A program made the translations under genes and the position numbers. Below are positions 59,290 to 64,000 of a DNA stretch of 64,000 nucleotides, piece by piece. How positions within the stretch are numbered: position 1 is the stretch's first letter; each line of letters opens with the position of its first letter. The notes under the pieces are model-generated. The model had not been told where the DNA came from and did no database searches. It saw only the letters and a list, made by a program, of their open reading frames with translations. This stretch comes from Cladopsammia gracilis (taxonomy: Eukaryota > Cnidaria > Anthozoa > Scleractinia > Dendrophylliidae), in the NCBI GenBank assembly GCA_022457155.1, contig JAJGOT010000756.1, positions 124,001 through 188,000 on the forward strand. Direction: 5' to 3'.

Positions 59290-59385
59290 ATTGAGCGTTT
59301 GTCCTTTGTGTTGGGAATTGAGCGTTTGTCTTTTGTGTTGATTAAAGGGGGTTGAGGTGATTGTTGGTGCTATTTGCTGCGCGTT
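59195..59385. repeat. TTGAGCGTTTGTCTTTTGTG repeats at the right edge of element B
   Basis: Four copies of about 27 bp (59199, 59264, 59286, 59315). Two are followed by ATTAAAGGGGGTTG(G/A)GGTG. They run directly into the MCP fragment of element C. G-rich, the reverse of the C-rich left edge. Confidence 0.75.
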
Positions 59386-59387
59386 TC

Positions 59388-59838
59388 CATTCAGATCAAG
59401 TGTAGCGTACTTTTGAAAAACTGCCCCGGTGGCTGTATCGGGGTAGTGAAACATTGAGCCACCTACTCTGTCGCTATAATCCTTCGAAAAATCCGTGAGA
59501 TTTTTGACATTGATAGCGTGATTGATGTTGTGTGAGTCGAGGACTTTCACACCCCCGAAGTCAGCGGTGAGGGAGTTTATTAATCCAAACCCACCGTTTA
59601 TAATTCCAGCGGCATCGTCTGCGCCATAGCCCGTATTATCCATTTTCGCAATTTTTACGTCGAGGTCAAAGTAAGCATTATACCAGTCCATTGGTTGCCT
59701 CGCGTTGCTACTATCGACGACGAATTTATAGTTAGTTTTGTTTTGAGTCCGATTATTTGCAGGAGCGGTTATCGGATTTTGCAAATCGAAAGATACATAC
59801 TCATATCTTTTGCAATGCTTTGAAGATCTAAACGCCAT
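59388..59838 (-). pseudogene. MCP N-terminal fragment, element C
   Basis: From ATG 59838 (MAFRSSKHCKRYEYVSFDLQ) about 150 residues, nearly identical to the element A MCP (DWYNAYFDLDVKIAKMDNTG, FHYPDTATGAVFQKYATL, AQQIAPT). Coding similarity stops at 59388 where the repeats of element B begin. With 36570-36665 it brackets element B on the same strand. The two pieces do not make a whole gene (about 270 middle codons are absent), so the insertion was followed or accompanied by a deletion. Confidence 0.85.
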
Positions 59839-59896
59839 TTATATTTTGTATGGAAAATGTTTTTTTTTATAATTTGTCACGGATTATTTTAGTTTG

Positions 59897-60120
59897 TGTG
59901 ACATTTTCAGCGTTACATTTTTGGACAGATCACGCGCTTAAATGCACGTGATCACGTGATCACGTGAACATTGAACATTGAACTTGTTTTTCTTGCCGAT
60001 GTATTTTTCCCGTTGTTCTTGTTATACGGATTTACGGATTTGCTCGGTTTTGAAACCCGGTGCGCCTTGGAAGATGTATTTTCGATTGTAAAATAAAAGG
60101 AATGTGATAAAATTCATGAC
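59897..60120 (+). repeat. possible 5' LTR of the BEL/Pao element
   Basis: The stretch TGTGACATTTTCAGCG to ATTCATGACA begins with TG, ends with CA and precedes a TGGTCCTTCGAGCC word often seen at BEL primer regions. No second LTR is in the window, so this is a guess. It contains three overlapping CACGTG words (59945-59966). Confidence 0.3.
59945..59966. promoter_or_regulatory. triple CACGTG palindrome
   Basis: Three E-boxes at 8-bp spacing (CACGTGATCACGTGAT then CACGTG) form a perfect 22-bp palindrome. Possible bHLH binding cluster in the putative LTR. Confidence 0.5.
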
Positions 60121-60150
60121 AAGTGGTCCTTCGAGCCAGATGCCATCGAC

Positions 60151-61082
60151 ATGCCGGGAAAATTGACTAAGAATAAGAAGATTCGCGATGCACACAGAGA
60201 ACATGCCAAGAAAGTGCTTGCAGCCGTAGACGAAACTCTGAGTATGATGGTTCAGCTGTCGCAAAGGACAAGGTTACACGGATCATTATTAAGCTCAACG
60301 ATAAATTAGCGACCTTAAAATCACTGGATGAGTCAGTTCTGTCCGCAGTAGAAGAGCCGAACATCGTAGCTGAAGTAGAAGAATCGGAGGAATTTCGCGC
60401 CCAAATCCACGCCGCTCTGGTAAAATTACAACGATGTCAAACCAGTGAAAATGAATCTAACGAACCGCTCCAGAGCAAGCCAGGTGTTTCAACTCAAGCC
60501 TTCAACGCACAATTGCCGAAATTATACATCAAGAAGTTTACTGGCGATCCGAAAGAATGGCAGTCCTTTTGGGACTCGTTTAGTTCAGCCGTGCACACAA
60601 ACAAAGCGCTCAAGAATGTTGACAAATTCAACTATCTCAGAAGCCTGCTGGAGGGTGCAGCCTTATCGGCTATAACTGGACTGACATTGACAGAGCCTAA
60701 CTACACGAATGCAGTCGACATCTTAAAGGGGAGATTCGGAAACAAACAGCTCATTATCAGCTCTCATATGGAAGCTCTTTTGAAGTTGAAACCGGTAACG
60801 GCGTTGTCAGACATCAAGGGCATGCGAGATGTGCTTGACAAGGTGGAAATCCAAGTAAGGGGACTGCAGGCCCTTGGAATCGAATCGGCTCAATATGGTG
60901 CCTTACTGATACCGATTTTCCTGGAGAAATTACCGGACGAGTTACGATTGATAGTAAGTCGGGAACACAAGGATGACTGGAAGCTCGACTCTGTTCTCCA
61001 AGCCGTAAAATCTGAAGTGGAAGCTCGTGAGCGCTGTAATATTCGCCCATCTACTGAAAGGCCACCTGTTAAGAAATCGTAG
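60151..61082 (+). pseudogene. BEL/Pao retrotransposon gag region
   Basis: From ATG 60151 (MPGKLTKNKKIRDAHREHAK), with a frameshift near 60260. The DUF1759-like gag core begins at about 60513: LYIKKFTGDPKEWQSFWDSF, FNYLRSLLEGAA, then LIPIFLEKLPDELRLIVSRE. An in-frame TAG at 61080-61082 separates it from the zinc-knuckle part, which continues in the same frame. Forms the particle of an LTR retrotransposon. Confidence 0.85.
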
Positions 61083-61100
61083 CCATCTGGGAGTGCATTA

Positions 61101-64000
61101 TTGAGCGGAAAGCGAGGGGAGTTTAACTGTTTGTTTTGCAAGGGAGCACACCGAGCGACCGATTGCCAGGTCGTGACAAATGTCGACCAAAGGAGGGATA
61201 TTCTGAAGAAACAAGGAAGATGTTTCATTTGTTTGCGCCGTAGAGGACATTTGGCCCGCAATTGTGACTCAAACATTCAGTGTTTTGGATGCCAAGGTCG
61301 TCATCATTTGGCTGTTTGTGATGGTGGAAAATCGCGTGCCAGTGGCAGTTCTGCAATGGAGCGTGCATGTAATTTGCCTGAAATGTCCACGCCTGCAATG
61401 CATGTCAGCTCAGGAATGCATGTGTTTCTTCAAACTGCACAAGTTGTTGTATCAAGGCCAGGAATGGAATCCAGTCACAGTTTAAAGGTTCTTGCTATTT
61501 TTGACACCGGGGCTCAGAGGTCGTATGTTTCCCAGAGAGTTGTGAATGCAATGAAACTGGAGACTATCAAGACAGACACACTAAGGATTGCAACATTTGG
61601 TAGCCAGGACCAGCAGTTACAAGCAGTTAATCTCATTGAACTAGCCTTATCTAAGCCAGAGACAGGCTTTGAAATGACTTTGAATGCCTTCTCAGTTCCT
61701 CGTATTTGTAGTGATTTACAAGGCCAAGACCTTCAATGGGTAAAGGAGAACTATCCACGCTTTCAGGCCATTGATTTTGCAGACACTTGCTCTGATGGTG
61801 GTCCAATGCAAATCGATCTGTTGATTGGTTCAGACTACATCTGGAAATTCTTTGATGGCAAGGCAGTACGGGGGGAGGAGTCAGGTCAAGGTGGTCCTGT
61901 CGCTATCTCGACGAAGGTGGGATGGGTGTTGTCCGGCCCGGTTGAAAACCTTCCCCAGGAGAAGTTGTCAAGCATTCAGTTTTCATCGACTCATGTATTG
62001 AAAGTAGATTCGAGAGAAACCGAAGATACCCTGCGGTCGGATCTGCAGCGACTATGGGACTTGGATTCTGTTGGCATCCGAGATGGAGATACAGTCCATG
62101 AAGCTTTCGAGAAGAATTTAAGCTTTGAAGACGGCAAGTGGTCCGAGCATTTACCATGGAAGGAGCACCACAAGTTGCTTCCTGATAACTTTGAGAACAG
62201 TGTAGCACGATTGAGCTCACAATTGAAACGCCTAAGGAGAGACCCAGAGATCTTGAGAGAATATGATTCCATTATTCAGGATCAGTTGCAGTGTGGGATA
62301 ATTGAGAAAGTGGACCGTACGAAGATTCCAGATGTTGGAAAGGTGAATTACTTACCTCACCATGGAGTGGTGCGTAGGGACGCTCTAACAACTAAGTTGC
62401 GTGTGGTGTTTGATGCTTCGTCAAAGGCCACCAAGGACAGCCCTAGTCTAAATGACTGCCTTTATTCAGGGCCAGCCTTAACCCCTACAATTTTCAAGAT
62501 TCTCCTGCGGTTTAGAGAAAGGAAAATAGCTTTGGTGGGTGACATTGAAAAGGCATTTCTGAACGTCAGAATTAGAGAAGAGGATCGTGGCACTCTACGA
62601 TTTATTTGGGTTGATAGTGTGGTGGAGGATGATCCAGAGTTGGTGATGTACAGGTTTTGTCGTGTCGTGTTTGGTGTCAATGCAAGCCCGTTTCTGCTGA
62701 ATGCTACCTTGACGCACCACATCAGTCAGTACAATGCCGATCCAGAGTTTGTCGAGAACTTGTTGAACTCATTCTATGTGGATGACTTGGTGTCAGGAGA
62801 CGGGAGTGTCGAGAGAGGGTTCTCGCTTTACCAGAAGTCGAAAAAGTGTTTGTCAGAAGGTGGGTTCAGCCTTAGAAAGTGGATTTCCAATTCACCCAAG
62901 CTCCTTGAACTAATTTGAAGAGCAAGCTAGAGTTGAGGAAAGCAGTTTTGAATCCAAGCCAGTAGTAAAAGACACCGAGTCGTATGCAAAATCCACCATG
63001 GGACGCTTGGAGAAGCTTGACATGAAGAATGAACACAAGGTCCTGGGTCTGCATTGGAACTGTGTTTCGGACGAATTTATCTTTAAATTTGAAGCATTGC
63101 TAAGGCTTGCGGATGGTCTGGAACCAACCAGGAGAAATTTGTTGAAGGTCACCTCAAGTCTCTTTGATCCCCGTGGAATTCTTAGTCCAGTTCTCGTACA
63201 GATGAAGGTGCTGTTCCAAACCCTTTGTGAGGAGAATGCTGACTGGGATGTGCCACTCCCGGAGGCAGCATGAAACCAGTGGAACAGGTGGCTCAGAGAT
63301 CTGCAAGACGTGCAGGAAATCCTGGTTCCCCGTTGTGTGTATGACAGCTTGGAAGAAGTGGTAACCTCCTACACTCTTCATGGCTTTGGAGATGCTTCCG
63401 AGAAGGCGTACTGTGCCATTGTGTACCTGGTTCTAGAGGCGAGCAGTGGCTATTATCCAGTTTTGCTGTCATCAAAAACCAGAGTGGCTCCACCTTCAAA
63501 GCAGTCTATCCCTAGACTAGAGTTACTGTCTGGAGTGATCCTAGCAAGACTGACATCTTCAGTGAAGGAAGCACTGCAGTCTCAGATTCAAATTGACGAG
63601 ACCTACCTATAGTTAGACAGCAAGATGGCAATCTGCTGGATCAAGGGATCGATGGAGTGGAAGCAGTTCGTCCAGAATCGTGTGAATGAAATTTTGTCTA
63701 TCACAGAGAAATCGATGTGGAACCATTGCCCGGTGATCGAAAACCCTGCAGATGTAGGATCGTGAGGAGAGTTTGCCTCGAAATTGAAAAGCAACCAATT
63801 ATGGTGGAAAGGACCCACATGGCTATCGAAACCGGCGTCCAGTTGGCCCAAGTTTGAAGAGTATCCCCAACATGCAACTGAAGAATGTCGCGCAGAGCTG
63901 AGGAAAGGGACAGCTGAGAAGGCTACCGATGTATCACTACTCCTCGCCACAGACAGCAGACCTGACCTTGAAGCCTGTATCCCAGTTACTAACTTTAGCT
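61101..64000 (+). pseudogene. BEL/Pao retrotransposon pol, runs off the window
   Basis: Continues the gag frame. Zinc knuckles (CLFCKGAHRATDC, CFICLRRRGHLARNC, CFGCQGRHHLAVC), aspartic protease (AIFDTGAQRSYVS) and RT (LRVVFDASSKA, ALVGDIEKAFLNV, FGVNASPFLLNA, FYVDDLVSG) run in one frame to 62918. After a frameshift come the A17-type connection (VLGLHWNCVSDEF, SLFDPRGILSPV) and RNase H (GFGDASEKAYCA, IPRLELLSGV, LDSKMAICWI). In-frame stops lie at 63271, 63610 and about 63763. The integrase and 3' LTR lie beyond 64000. BEL/Pao by the RT YVDD type, DUF1758-like protease and order. Inserted upstream of the element C MCP start. Confidence 0.9.

Larger units (their letters stand above)
36690..59385. 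mobile_element. Polinton/Maverick element B, nested in element C
   Basis: About 22.7 kb including a 5.45-kb LINE. Left to right: PolB (-), NUMOD1-like (+), SSB-like (-), small protein (+), membrane protein (-), fibre (-), ATPase (-), conserved unknown (+), penton-like (+), small basic (+), MCP (+), minor capsid (+, split by LINE), protease (+), PLA2-like (+), integrase (+), acidic protein (-), VLTF3-like (+), SAP-like (+). The element is bounded by C-rich (left) and G-rich (right) direct repeats that may be degenerate terminal repeats. I could not align them firmly or find a 6-bp duplication, so the ends are approximate. Nearly every gene is damaged. Confidence 0.82.

Noticed and set aside
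36690..59385. Assigning exact terminal repeats and a 6-bp duplication to element B
   Set aside because: The edge repeats have complementary composition but I could not align them with confidence or find matching hexamers.

Overview
The window reads as an animal genome, most likely a cnidarian (stony coral or sea anemone). The basis is the mix of Polinton/Maverick (adintovirus-like) elements, L1-like and CR1/L2-like non-LTR elements, Penelope-like and BEL/Pao elements, and a HECT-type ubiquitin-ligase gene copy in AT-rich DNA with many TGTACATGTA words. The lineage call is inference; the element families are read directly from protein motifs. Almost nothing here is ordinary host coding sequence.

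Region 1 (1-2885) is host DNA ending in the 3' part of a HECT-domain exon on the minus strand. Region 2 (2886-17934) is a complete Polinton, element A. It is 15,049 bp, has 0.32-kb terminal inverted repeats built of 98-bp units, and is flanked by a perfect 6-bp target duplication GAGTAC. It carries integrase, a phospholipase A2-like protein, packaging ATPase, penton-like, major capsid, minor capsid, fibre and membrane proteins, an ssDNA-binding-like protein and a protein-primed DNA polymerase B with OTU-like and VSR-like domains. Removing A plus one duplication rejoins the HECT exon in frame.

Region 3 (17935-20555) holds the rest of that HECT copy (frameshifted) and a LINE ORF1. Region 4 (20556-32388) is bounded by about 100-bp inverted repeats with TGTAAA-rich subterminal arrays. 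It contains MITEs, a foldback repeat, Penelope-like fragments and a 35-bp satellite with an 8-unit higher-order period. Region 5 (32703-34305) is two very AT-rich cassettes with shared leader and shared hairpin/T-run 3' ends; I cannot assign them.

Region 6 (about 34320-59890) is nested. Pieces of an A-like Polinton (element C: fibre, adenain-like protease, minor capsid, MCP C-terminus at left; MCP N-terminus at right) are collinear on the minus strand and flank element B. Element B (about 36690-59385) is a second Polinton of another lineage. Its polymerase is a different type (endonuclease VII-like insert), its virion-gene block is inverted relative to A and C, and it has a VLTF3-like late transcription factor gene. 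Its minor capsid gene is split by a 5.45-kb L1-like LINE with a 16-bp target duplication. Region 7 (about 59890-64000) is a BEL/Pao retrotransposon running off the window.

Most genes in B, several in A, and the BEL pol carry frameshifts or stops, so these are decaying copies, though many domains are still clear. Within the Polintons the genes form a virus-like set: DNA replication (PolB, SSB-like), packaging (ATPase), capsid (MCP, penton, minor capsid, protease), attachment (fibre), membrane entry (PLA2-like) and integration (integrase).
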